This document shows, piece by piece, positions 5,896 to 12,185 of a DNA stretch of 12,591 nt; position 1 is the first letter of the stretch; each line of letters opens with the position of its first letter. Source of the DNA: Litorimonas sp964610115. GTDB lineage: Bacteria > Pseudomonadota > Alphaproteobacteria > Caulobacterales > Maricaulaceae. Both the position numbers and the translations under genes were made by a program. The stretch lies in assembly GCA_964610115.1 (NCBI GenBank), contig CAZSUW010000069.1, positions 1 to 12,591 of the forward strand, given 5' to 3'. The notes under the pieces are model-generated. The model was not told where the DNA came from and made no database searches. It saw nothing but the letters and a program-made list of their open reading frames with translations.

Positions 5896-6866
5896 GCGGC
5901 GTTCCTTTTTTCATCTGTGCGACGGGCCAACCAGACCAAGACATCGGGGGCTTGCGTTTTGGCCGGCATTGGGATGGTTTTAACTCTTTCGGCCTGAAAG
6001 CCGTTTGCGCTTAGATAGGCGTCCATTTCGCTGGCGGAAAAACCCAAGCGACGATGAGCGAATCGCTCCCGAAAAGCGTCGTGATCGTGCGACGAAAAAT
6101 CCGCCACTAATAGTGTGCCGCCCGGTCTTAGAAGACGCGCGGCCTCGGCCAGCGCTGTTGCCGGTTGGTCGAGATAATGCAGGACATGATGCAAGGTCAC
6201 CAGATCCGCCGAGGCTGCTGGTAAGGCTGTCGCCGTAATGTCGCCGAGCTGCACATAAAGATGAGAGCGGTTCGCACCGCCCACCAAATGCCGGGCGACA
6301 CGTAACATATCAGGCGACAGATCAATGCCGGTGCCGCGAACGACACGATCCGAAAAGAGTTGCAGCATACGCCCAGATCCCGTGCCAAGATCAATCAAAT
6401 GATCGAACGGACCCGGTCCCGCCGCCTCTAATAAAGCCGCTTCAATGGGCGCACTTGGCAGGAAATCATGGCTGAGCTGATCTTGGTCATTCGCAACCCG
6501 GGCAAAAAAAGTTTCTGCCGCATGGGCTCGGGAGCGGCGCACGTCAGTCAGTCTCTCGGCATCGCCCCGTAAAATAGGGTGTTCCACGGACAGGCTTTGC
6601 AAAGCGGTTTCTACAACGGTGAAAAGGTCGGGAGTGCCCCCTATTGCCCCTGAGCGAAGCCGAACAAACACCCATGATCCTTCCCGCAAACGATCAATCA
6701 GACCGGCCTCTTCGAGCGAGCTGATATATTGTGTGACACGCGGCTGTGAAAGGTCGAGGACTTGCGTGAGCTCTGAGACTGTCAGATCCCCCTGACGCAA
6801 AGCATGCAGAATTCTCAGGCGGTCCGGATGGCCGAGTTGTTTGAATGTCCGAGCAAGCGCTTCCAC
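5892..6866 (-). CDS. sahR: SahR-like S-adenosylhomocysteine-responsive repressor (ArsR HTH plus methyltransferase-like domain)
   Basis: A 324-residue two-domain regulator. Residues about 1-72 form an ArsR-type winged helix (FKQLGHPDRLRILHALRQGD, then DLSQPRVTQYISSLEEAGLI as recognition helix) without the ELCVC-type cysteines of metal sensors. Residues about 140-315 are a class I methyltransferase fold: motif I DLGTGSGRM (159-167), acidic D182 after strand 2 (GIDLSPDML), GDITATALPAASADLV and the late motif LRPGGTLLVADF. In the described SahR family the methylase-related domain is the effector site. It binds S-adenosylhomocysteine, which releases the repressor from SAM-cycle genes including metF. 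The overlapping metF gene and the palindrome 30 bases upstream fit this closely. The start is GTG with a weak Shine-Dalgarno; the ArsR alignment begins at residue 3, so it is credible. A catalytically active methyltransferase is the alternative. Confidence 0.88.
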   Translation of the reverse strand: MEALARTFKQLGHPDRLRILHALRQGDLTVSELTQVLDLSQPRVTQYISSLEEAGLIDRLREGSWVFVRLRSGAIGGTPDLFTVVETALQSLSVEHPILRGDAERLTDVRRSRAHAAETFFARVANDQDQLSHDFLPSAPIEAALLEAAGPGPFDHLIDLGTGSGRMLQLFSDRVVRGTGIDLSPDMLRVARHLVGGANRSHLYVQLGDITATALPAASADLVTLHHVLHYLDQPATALAEAARLLRPGGTLLVADFSSHDHDAFRERFAHRRLGFSASEMDAYLSANGFQAERVKTIPMPAKTQAPDVLVWLARRTDEKRNAA

Positions 6867-6896
6867 CCTGGCCCGTTATCACAGTGGGCGGCAAAT

Positions 6897-6920
6897 GTAT
6901 ATAAAGTTTTCTTTATATAC
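6897..6920 (-). promoter_or_regulatory. Probable SahR operator / sahR-metF promoter region
   Basis: A perfect 10-bp inverted repeat: arms GTATATAAAG and CTTTATATAC separated by TTTT (plus-strand reading). It lies 30 bases before the sahR start and 4 bases after the GH9 stop. ArsR-family dimers bind AT-rich palindromes of this size over promoters. Only isolated half-sites (ATATAAAG near 2463 and AATATAAAG near 3655) occur elsewhere in the window, both inside coding sequence. The TATATA and TATAAA strings inside it could double as the -10 element, with TTCGAA 18 bases upstream as a poor -35. Binding by SahR is inferred from position and symmetry, not shown. Confidence 0.8.
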
Positions 6921-6924
6921 AGAC

Positions 6925-8823
6925 CTAGCGAACGAATTTCGAAAGCAATCGAATGTAATCGCTCTGATAGCCGAGGGAATTTTCCGTCACCTCCCAACTA
7001 TTTATCGGCCAACCTTCGTTGAACTCGCCATAGGATTTTGCCGGGGGCTGACCAGCCGGCGGTGTTTCAATAGGCCGACGACATAGGGCGGCACCGAAGC
7101 CCGGGCAGCCTGTCGCGCAACAGGCGTCTCTCTTGTAAGACTCGTTCGCCCCGCCCACCATGAGTCCGGGAGCCGGTCCATATTTTGACGTTTTCGCTGA
7201 GTCATAAAGCGCGGAGCCATCTTTGAACCAAGCATGGTATAATGTGGAGGCGGAGCGTTCTGCGCCCGCATGGTCCATATTCGTCAAATAGACGAGCCCC
7301 ATTGGGTTCACGCCGTGCAGATAATGCAAATAGTGTGACGCGACATTGATTGTTTCCATCGAGGAGCGGTCGCTGACCCCACCGACTACAGCCTGCGCAT
7401 AGACGGACCCTCTGCGAGACTTGGTCCCGTTTGAACCCCACCAATACCCATCAACCGGCGCGCCATAAGGGTCATCTTGTCCGTCCAGCACGGGCCAGCC
7501 ATTGTAAGCCTTTAGCGCCGCCGTGTAATCACGCCGAATACGATTTCGCAGGCGCGCGGGAACACCGTCAACCGTCGCAAAATTTAGCAGCGTAAAGCCG
7601 ATATCGCCCTCAAAGCCATTTGCCGTATCGGGTTTGATACCGCCCATTTGGCGGTACATCCGCTCAATCTCTCGCAGCAGCGCCTGCTCCCGTGTCAGTC
7701 GATAGATCTGCGTTGCCGCAATCAGGCGCTTCTTGATCAGGCGGTCCGCCTCGACCTCTTGCTGACCTGCAGCCAGACCACCTGTGCCATGTTCATCGCT
7801 ATTATTGTAGAATTTCACATTCGGATTGGCGTTTACCCATCGCCACGCAAGGGCTGACCGACGCTGCAGTTCCTCCACCTCGCCTTTCAACGCGGGATGG
7901 TCGCGAAAAATATCTGCTGCCATCGCAAAAGTCCCAGCGGCCGTGACAGTCGCAGATGTATTGGCGAGGCCATAGCGGGACGGGCCGTCCGCTTTTGATG
8001 GTGGTGAGGCTTCATCGCGACTTAGTACAGAGAGCAAGGAGCCGTCCTGATTCTGCATCCGCTTCAACCAAGCGAGACCCCAGCGGACTTCGTCCAAGAC
8101 ATCGGGAATCCCATTGCTGGATTCTGGAATACCCATACTATCGGTCCAGATCTTTGGGTTTTCTGCGTAAGATGCCAGAAGGCTGCTGATATAGTTGGCG
8201 GTCCAACTCGTATATTGATTGTAATCACCCGCATCATACCAGCCGCCTCGGAGGTCGCGGGCCGTCGCAAGATCGCCCTCGGCGTCAAACCGCGTGGCTT
8301 GCGGGTCCTGTCCCTTGCCAAGGTGGGAGGCTTTATCCGCATAGCCTCGCGCGACATAAGGCTCGCGTTTTTCAAACCCGGCGCGCTGATAGTAAAAGGC
8401 CTTAAACGCATCACGCAACACGGGGCGGTAGACGGTGGCAGAAATATCGAAAACGTCACTATTCACGCCGCGCTCCAGATCCCGAACAACATATCGACCC
8501 GGGCGCTTCACGGCAGTAAAATCAAAATGCCAGACACGATCGCCCGAATTCGGGTCGACTTTTCCACCCTTCCACGCCACGGGGCGACCTTCAAAGACAA
8601 CTTGCCCGCTATCGGTATTGATCACGGCATAACGGTTACCCGGCGCAAACTGACGCGCCGCATCAAAGCCTTCCACCGGGTCACGAATAATCGCCCGCTT
8701 TTCAAGTTCTGGCAGGTAGCCAAATTGATCGACGAGGATGAAGGGCGCAGGGTCTGTGGCAAGCGCCGCCCGAGGAAGGCACGCTAAAATAGCGAAGACG
8801 ATGAAACAAAGAGCGCGAAACAT
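6925..8823 (-). CDS. Secreted glycoside hydrolase family 9 protein (endoglucanase-type) with N-terminal Ig-like domain
   Basis: From the ATG used here it has 632 residues. An N-terminal signal sequence (MFRALCFIVFAILACLPRAALA) ends with ALA before TDP; an ILAC lipobox-like alternative at C15 cannot be excluded. Residues about 26-128 resemble the CelD_N Ig-like domain (ILVDQFGYLPELEKRAIIRD), which precedes an (alpha/alpha)6-barrel. The GH9 signature GGWYDAGDYNQYTSW carries the paired aspartates D197 and D200. HYLHGVNPMGLVYLTN (498-513) is the usual 'LGxNPxGxSYVTG' segment. NSWEVTENSLGY contains the probable acid E611. GH9 enzymes cleave beta-1,4-glucans such as cellulose, some act on other beta-glucans or chito-oligosaccharides, so the substrate is open. 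There is no carbohydrate-binding or sorting module. A TTG further upstream extends the frame 17 codons, but that extension encodes an RNA hairpin and spoils the signal peptide; AAGAGA before the ATG supports the shorter form. A cysteine cluster lies at 568-581. Confidence 0.92.
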   Translation of the reverse strand: MFRALCFIVFAILACLPRAALATDPAPFILVDQFGYLPELEKRAIIRDPVEGFDAARQFAPGNRYAVINTDSGQVVFEGRPVAWKGGKVDPNSGDRVWHFDFTAVKRPGRYVVRDLERGVNSDVFDISATVYRPVLRDAFKAFYYQRAGFEKREPYVARGYADKASHLGKGQDPQATRFDAEGDLATARDLRGGWYDAGDYNQYTSWTANYISSLLASYAENPKIWTDSMGIPESSNGIPDVLDEVRWGLAWLKRMQNQDGSLLSVLSRDEASPPSKADGPSRYGLANTSATVTAAGTFAMAADIFRDHPALKGEVEELQRRSALAWRWVNANPNVKFYNNSDEHGTGGLAAGQQEVEADRLIKKRLIAATQIYRLTREQALLREIERMYRQMGGIKPDTANGFEGDIGFTLLNFATVDGVPARLRNRIRRDYTAALKAYNGWPVLDGQDDPYGAPVDGYWWGSNGTKSRRGSVYAQAVVGGVSDRSSMETINVASHYLHYLHGVNPMGLVYLTNMDHAGAERSASTLYHAWFKDGSALYDSAKTSKYGPAPGLMVGGANESYKRDACCATGCPGFGAALCRRPIETPPAGQPPAKSYGEFNEGWPINSWEVTENSLGYQSDYIRLLSKFVR

Positions 8824-8837
8824 ACGTTCTCTTATGC

Positions 8838-8871
8838 AAAAGACGCGCCGAAGGCTATCCAGCGCGTCTTT
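8838..8871 (-). terminator. Leader hairpin upstream of the GH9 gene (terminator or attenuator-like)
   Basis: On the minus strand AAAGACGCGC and GCGCGTCTTT form a perfect 10-bp stem with a 13-base loop, followed by one further T (four T in all) and then GC. It ends 15 bases before the GH9 ATG. It could be a second terminator for ettA transcripts or a structure in the GH9 leader. The short T tract makes efficient intrinsic termination uncertain. Confidence 0.5.
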
Positions 8872-8893
8872 CAAAAATTTGCCGAAGGCGGGC

Positions 8894-8960
8894 GTGATTT
8901 AGCAAACGACGAAAAAAGCGTGCCCCGGACACTTTTCCATTTCGCAATGTGCTAAATCAC
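8894..8960. repeat. 10-bp inverted repeat spanning the ettA stop codon and enclosing the terminator
   Basis: GTGATTTAGC at 8894-8903 is the exact reverse complement of GCTAAATCAC at 8951-8960, with 47 bases between the arms. The right arm contains the ettA stop codon and the terminator hairpin lies in the loop. It may extend the terminator stem in the RNA; no protein-binding role is evident. Confidence 0.6.
8912..8936 (-). terminator. Rho-independent terminator after ettA
   Basis: On the minus strand AAAAGTGT and ACGCTTTT pair (8 bp with one G-U), with a small GC-rich apex, and the 3' arm runs into six consecutive T. It begins 20 bases after the ettA stop codon, where an intrinsic terminator is expected. 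On the plus strand the same structure lacks a long T tract. Confidence 0.65.
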
Positions 8961-10615
8961 CGCTCAAATTTCACAAACTTTAGCTTCTTCGGAATATCGG
9001 CATCATCGCCTAAGCGGCGTTTTTTATCTTCGATATAGTCCGCAAAGTTCCCTTCGAACCATTCGACGTGGCTATCGCCTTCATAGGCGAGGATGTGCGT
9101 TGCCACGCGGTCGAGGAAGAAGCGATCGTGAGAAATGACCACGGCGCAACCGGGGAACTTCTCAAGCGCGACTTCGAGGCTCGCCAGTGTTTCACGGTCC
9201 AGGTCGTTGGTCGGTTCATCGAGCAGCAGCAAGTTTGCTGGGCGCGTCAGCATTTTGGCGAGGTTGACGCGGTTACGCTCCCCGCCAGATAGCTGCCCAA
9301 CATTCTTGGACTGATCCGTACCCTTGAAATTGAACGCCCCGACATAGGCACGGCTTGGCACTTCGCGCTTGCCGAGCTTGAGAATATCCAGCCCGTCAGA
9401 GATCGCCTCCCAGACATTTTTGGAATTATCCAGCGCGTCGCGGTTTTGATCGACATAGCCCAGTTCGACCGTTTCACCGACTTTGAAGCTGCCCGCATCC
9501 GGCTTTTCTTCGCCGGTGATCATTTTAAACAGGGTCGTTTTCCCTGCGCCGTTCGGGCCAATGACACCGACAATGCCGCCGCGAGGCAAGCGGAAAGACA
9601 GATCTTTGATCAGTAATTTATCGCCAAACCCTTTGGACACATTATCCGCTTCTACCACCACATTGCCCAAACGGTTGCCCATCGGGATGCGGATTTCGGC
9701 GTGGCTGACGACTTCGTTTTCTGCTGAATCGCGAAGCTCTTCATAGGCGTTAATCCGTGCTTTGGATTTTGTCTGCCGCGCTTTGGGGTTGGACCGGATC
9801 CATTCCAATTCGCGTTTTAGCGCTTTGGTCTTTGAGTCCGCCTCGCGGCCTTCCTGATCCATCCGCGCGGCTTTGGACGCGAGCCACGATGAATAATTGC
9901 CTTCATGCGGATAGGCCCGACCCCGGTCGATCTCTAGCGTCCAGCTCGTGATATTATCGAGGAAGTAGCGATCGTGCGTAATCAGGATCACCGCGCCTTT
10001 ATACTTCACCAAATAGCCTTCCAGCCAGGCGACAGTTTCCGCGTCCAAATGGTTGGTCGGTTCGTCCATCAGCAGCAGGTCAGGTTTGGCCAACAAGAGC
10101 TGACAGATCGCAACACGACGGCGTTCCCCACCCGATAGCGGCGTCACATCGGCCTCTTTCGGCGGACATCGCAAAGCCTGCATCGCCATTTCAATCTTGC
10201 TGTCGATATCCCACGCGTCACGCGCATCGACTTTCTCTTGCAAGGCCGTCATTTCTTCCATCAGCTCGTCAGTATATTCCTCGGCCATTTTCATGGCGAC
10301 GGCGTTGTAAGCGTCGAAGATTTGCTTGTCTTCACAATCGCTGATGACGTTTTCCCAAACGGTCTTTTCCGGATCGAGGTGCGGTTCCTGCGGTAGGTAG
10401 CCGACCTTCACGCCTTCGGCTGCCCAATGCTCGCCGGTGACTTCCGTATCGACACCCGCCATGATCTTCATCAGGGTCGATTTGCCGGCCCCGTTCACGC
10501 CCACAAGGCCGATTTTGGCATCAGGATAGAAGGAGAGATGCACATTATCGAGAATGGTCTTATTGCCGAATTTCTTCGTCAGACCTTGCATATGATAAGC
10601 AAATTGGCGGGCCAT
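8957..10615 (-). CDS. ettA: EttA, energy-dependent translational throttle ABC-F ATPase
   Basis: An ABC-F protein of 552 residues, close to the usual EttA length. It has two ATP-binding cassettes on one chain and no membrane domain. Cassette 1 has Walker A GVNGAGKST, signature LSGGERRRVAIC and Walker B LLLMDEPTNHLD. Cassette 2 has GPNGAGKTT, LSGGERNRVNLAK and LLLLDEPTNDLD. Between them lie the charged linker (P-site tRNA interaction motif) around KTKALKRELEWIRSNPKARQTKSK. The arm region of the first cassette (EEYTDELMEEMTALQEKVDA) is also present. EttA binds the ribosomal E site and controls entry into elongation according to the ATP/ADP ratio. The ATG of MARQFAYHMQGLTKKFG is chosen because the family begins there and AGGA precedes it; a TTG 14 codons upstream extends the frame without homology. 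TTGAAA, 17 bases, CATATG on the minus strand at 10712-10684 could be its promoter, but the match is weak. Confidence 0.96.
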   Translation of the reverse strand: MARQFAYHMQGLTKKFGNKTILDNVHLSFYPDAKIGLVGVNGAGKSTLMKIMAGVDTEVTGEHWAAEGVKVGYLPQEPHLDPEKTVWENVISDCEDKQIFDAYNAVAMKMAEEYTDELMEEMTALQEKVDARDAWDIDSKIEMAMQALRCPPKEADVTPLSGGERRRVAICQLLLAKPDLLLMDEPTNHLDAETVAWLEGYLVKYKGAVILITHDRYFLDNITSWTLEIDRGRAYPHEGNYSSWLASKAARMDQEGREADSKTKALKRELEWIRSNPKARQTKSKARINAYEELRDSAENEVVSHAEIRIPMGNRLGNVVVEADNVSKGFGDKLLIKDLSFRLPRGGIVGVIGPNGAGKTTLFKMITGEEKPDAGSFKVGETVELGYVDQNRDALDNSKNVWEAISDGLDILKLGKREVPSRAYVGAFNFKGTDQSKNVGQLSGGERNRVNLAKMLTRPANLLLLDEPTNDLDRETLASLEVALEKFPGCAVVISHDRFFLDRVATHILAYEGDSHVEWFEGNFADYIEDKKRRLGDDADIPKKLKFVKFER

Positions 10616-10763
10616 GGCGCGAATTCCTAAATGAAACGGTATGGGGACGCACCGCAACTGCGCGGGCGAAATTATCTGATGCGCATATGTTCTTAAACGG
10701 TCACAGTTTCAACCCGCCAACACGCCTCTTGTGTAGCGCCCGGATCGAGACAATATCAAAGCT

Positions 10764-11261
10764 ATGACCGACGCTGCAAAACCTTCTGATCCCCTCACCT
10801 TTGCGGATATGCTGCCGGATGACCGATCACCCGAGCGGGTAAAGTGTGACGCCATGCGCGAAGAGATCGCAGGCTTTATGCGCAAAGAGAGCGATAGCTG
10901 GTCAGGCTGGCAGCGTCTCATTCGGCGTCTGCAAGGTCGATCTGAGACTGACCGCGCAATTTTCGATCTCGCCCTACGCAAGGAACTGGTCGAATCGCGG
11001 GACTTTCTGCCGCCCAAAGCCGTGCTCGGTTTGATCTTCACGGAAATGGATTGGTGGGAACCCAAAGGCGGAACTGAGAAACGCGAGCGGGACTTGCGCA
11101 AAATGGCGGACCTTTTCGGCATCGAACATTTAAAGCCTGCGTCACGCGATAATGAGACCGACTCGAAGCCGAAGAACAAACGCCGGAAGACAAAGAAAAG
11201 GGGTCTCAACCTTTTCTGGGTCATTATGGGCTTGATCTTTCTGGTTATCCTTCTCGATTAG
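10764..11261 (+). CDS. Uncharacterised protein with C-terminal membrane anchor
   Basis: I do not recognise this 165-residue protein. Its N-terminal part (1-125) is charged and probably helical, with features such as LTFADMLPDDRSPERVKCDAM, the tryptophan-containing DSWSGWQRLIRRLQG (44-58), FLPPKAVLGLIFTEMDWWEP (81-100) and RDLRKMADLFGIE (109-121). A lysine/arginine-rich segment (135-147) follows, then a single hydrophobic helix (about 148-164) at the extreme C-terminus, so it looks tail-anchored with its bulk in the cytoplasm. It is divergent from ettA, with 148 bases between the two starts, and followed 46 bases later by xthA. The ATG lacks a clear Shine-Dalgarno, but the long open frame and the ordered composition support a real gene. 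No function is assigned; the tail anchor suggests work at the inner membrane. Confidence 0.75.
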   Translation: MTDAAKPSDPLTFADMLPDDRSPERVKCDAMREEIAGFMRKESDSWSGWQRLIRRLQGRSETDRAIFDLALRKELVESRDFLPPKAVLGLIFTEMDWWEPKGGTEKRERDLRKMADLFGIEHLKPASRDNETDSKPKNKRRKTKKRGLNLFWVIMGLIFLVILLD

Positions 11262-11307
11262 CCTCACCAATCTTGACAGGGCACGCAGACTACCCGACCC
11301 CGCCCCT

Positions 11308-12099
11308 ATGAAAATCGCGACGTGGAATATCAACTCGGTCAAAGCACGGATGCACGCGCTGACCAAATGGCTGGAAACGGCCAAGCCCGACCTTCTCTGC
11401 CTGCAAGAAATCAAGACCGTCGATGAGGGCTTTCCGCGCATGGAGGTGGAAGCCCTCGGCTATACGTGCACCGTTCATGGCCAGAAGAGCTATAACGGTG
11501 TAGCGATCCTTTCGCGCGGGCCTGTGGAAGACATCCAAATCGGCCTGCCCGGTGATGAAAGCGATGAGCAGGCCCGCTATCTCGAAGTGGTCGTTCCCGC
11601 CAAAAAAGGCGTCGTACGTATTGCCTCTATCTATCTTCCCAATGGCAATCCGGTTGAAGATGGCCAAAGTGAGAAGTATCGCTACAAGCTGGATTGGATG
11701 AAGCGCCTTCGGGAGCGAGCGCAAACGCTTATGGCCTATGAAGACCCGCTGATCCTCGCCGGAGATTACAATGTCATACCGCGACCAGAGGATTGCCACG
11801 ATCCAAAAGGCTGGTGGGGCGACGCGCTGTTCAGACCGGAAACGCTCGGTGCCTTTCGCGCCATCAAAAACCTTGGCCTCTATGATGCCTTTGAAACTTT
11901 TGACGGGCGCGGAGAGCAATATAGTTTCTGGGATTATCAGCGCGGCGCCTGGCAAAATAATCACGGAATCCGCATCGATCACCTGCTTTGCAATGGCTAC
12001 GCCATGGACCGTCTCATCGATGTCACAATCGACAAATTTGTGCGCGACGGCGTGAAACCCAGCGATCACGTGCCGGTGATTGGGCGGTTTGACCTCTAA
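11308..12099 (+). CDS. xthA: Exodeoxyribonuclease III (AP endonuclease, ExoIII/Xth family)
   Basis: A 263-residue Mg-dependent DNA-repair nuclease of the EEP superfamily. It incises 5' to abasic sites and has 3'-phosphodiesterase and 3'-5' exonuclease activity on duplex DNA. The expected catalytic residues are all present: N7 (WNINSVKAR), metal-binding E34 (LCLQEIK), Y109 (SIYLPNG), D153 and N155 (AGDYNV), D224 (IRIDHLL), and D253-H254 (SDHVPV). E34 and Y109 fall at the same numbers as in E. coli ExoIII, and length is typical (268 in E. coli). The ATG is at the start of the MKIATWNINS motif, so the start is certain. A TTGACA at 11273 has no -10 at usual spacing, so a separate promoter is unproven; co-transcription with the preceding tail-anchored gene is possible. 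Confidence 0.96.
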   Translation: MKIATWNINSVKARMHALTKWLETAKPDLLCLQEIKTVDEGFPRMEVEALGYTCTVHGQKSYNGVAILSRGPVEDIQIGLPGDESDEQARYLEVVVPAKKGVVRIASIYLPNGNPVEDGQSEKYRYKLDWMKRLRERAQTLMAYEDPLILAGDYNVIPRPEDCHDPKGWWGDALFRPETLGAFRAIKNLGLYDAFETFDGRGEQYSFWDYQRGAWQNNHGIRIDHLLCNGYAMDRLIDVTIDKFVRDGVKPSDHVPVIGRFDL

Positions 12100-12171
12100 A
12101 TGTAACAACAGCGCATATGGTGTATTTTGTTTGACCTTTCTCTTTAGCCTGTGCAGTTTTGTCGCAGATCA

Positions 12172-12178
12172 GGGGGGA
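12172..12178 (+). promoter_or_regulatory. Ribosome binding site fixing the lipoprotein start
   Basis: GGGGGGA, followed by 7 bases and then ATG. It is the strongest purine-rich site near this start and fixes it despite the gene's unusual composition. In the 86 bases after xthA, TTGACC (12131-12136) could be a -35, but the hexamer 17 bases on (CAGTTT) is a poor -10. I saw no convincing Zur-type palindrome. Confidence 0.6.
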
Positions 12179-12185
12179 TTTGACC

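Noticed and set aside
8215..8787. 190-residue plus-strand frame inside the GH9 region
   Set aside because: It lies opposite the GH9 N-terminal and catalytic regions, which show clear family motifs; the translation has no recognisable domain.
11273..11307. Consensus-like TTGACA before xthA as a promoter
   Set aside because: No -10 hexamer occurs at 15-19 bases; the spacing region is C-rich and runs straight into the start codon.
11290..12108. 272-residue minus-strand frame opposite xthA
   Set aside because: xthA has every catalytic motif in its own frame; the antisense frame is a product of the codon bias of this GC-rich gene.
12100..12185. Zur-type operator upstream of the His-rich lipoprotein
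   Set aside because: CATATG and nearby TGTA/ACAA strings give only a 6-base core palindrome with poor flanking symmetry, so zinc regulation is not supported by this spacer alone.
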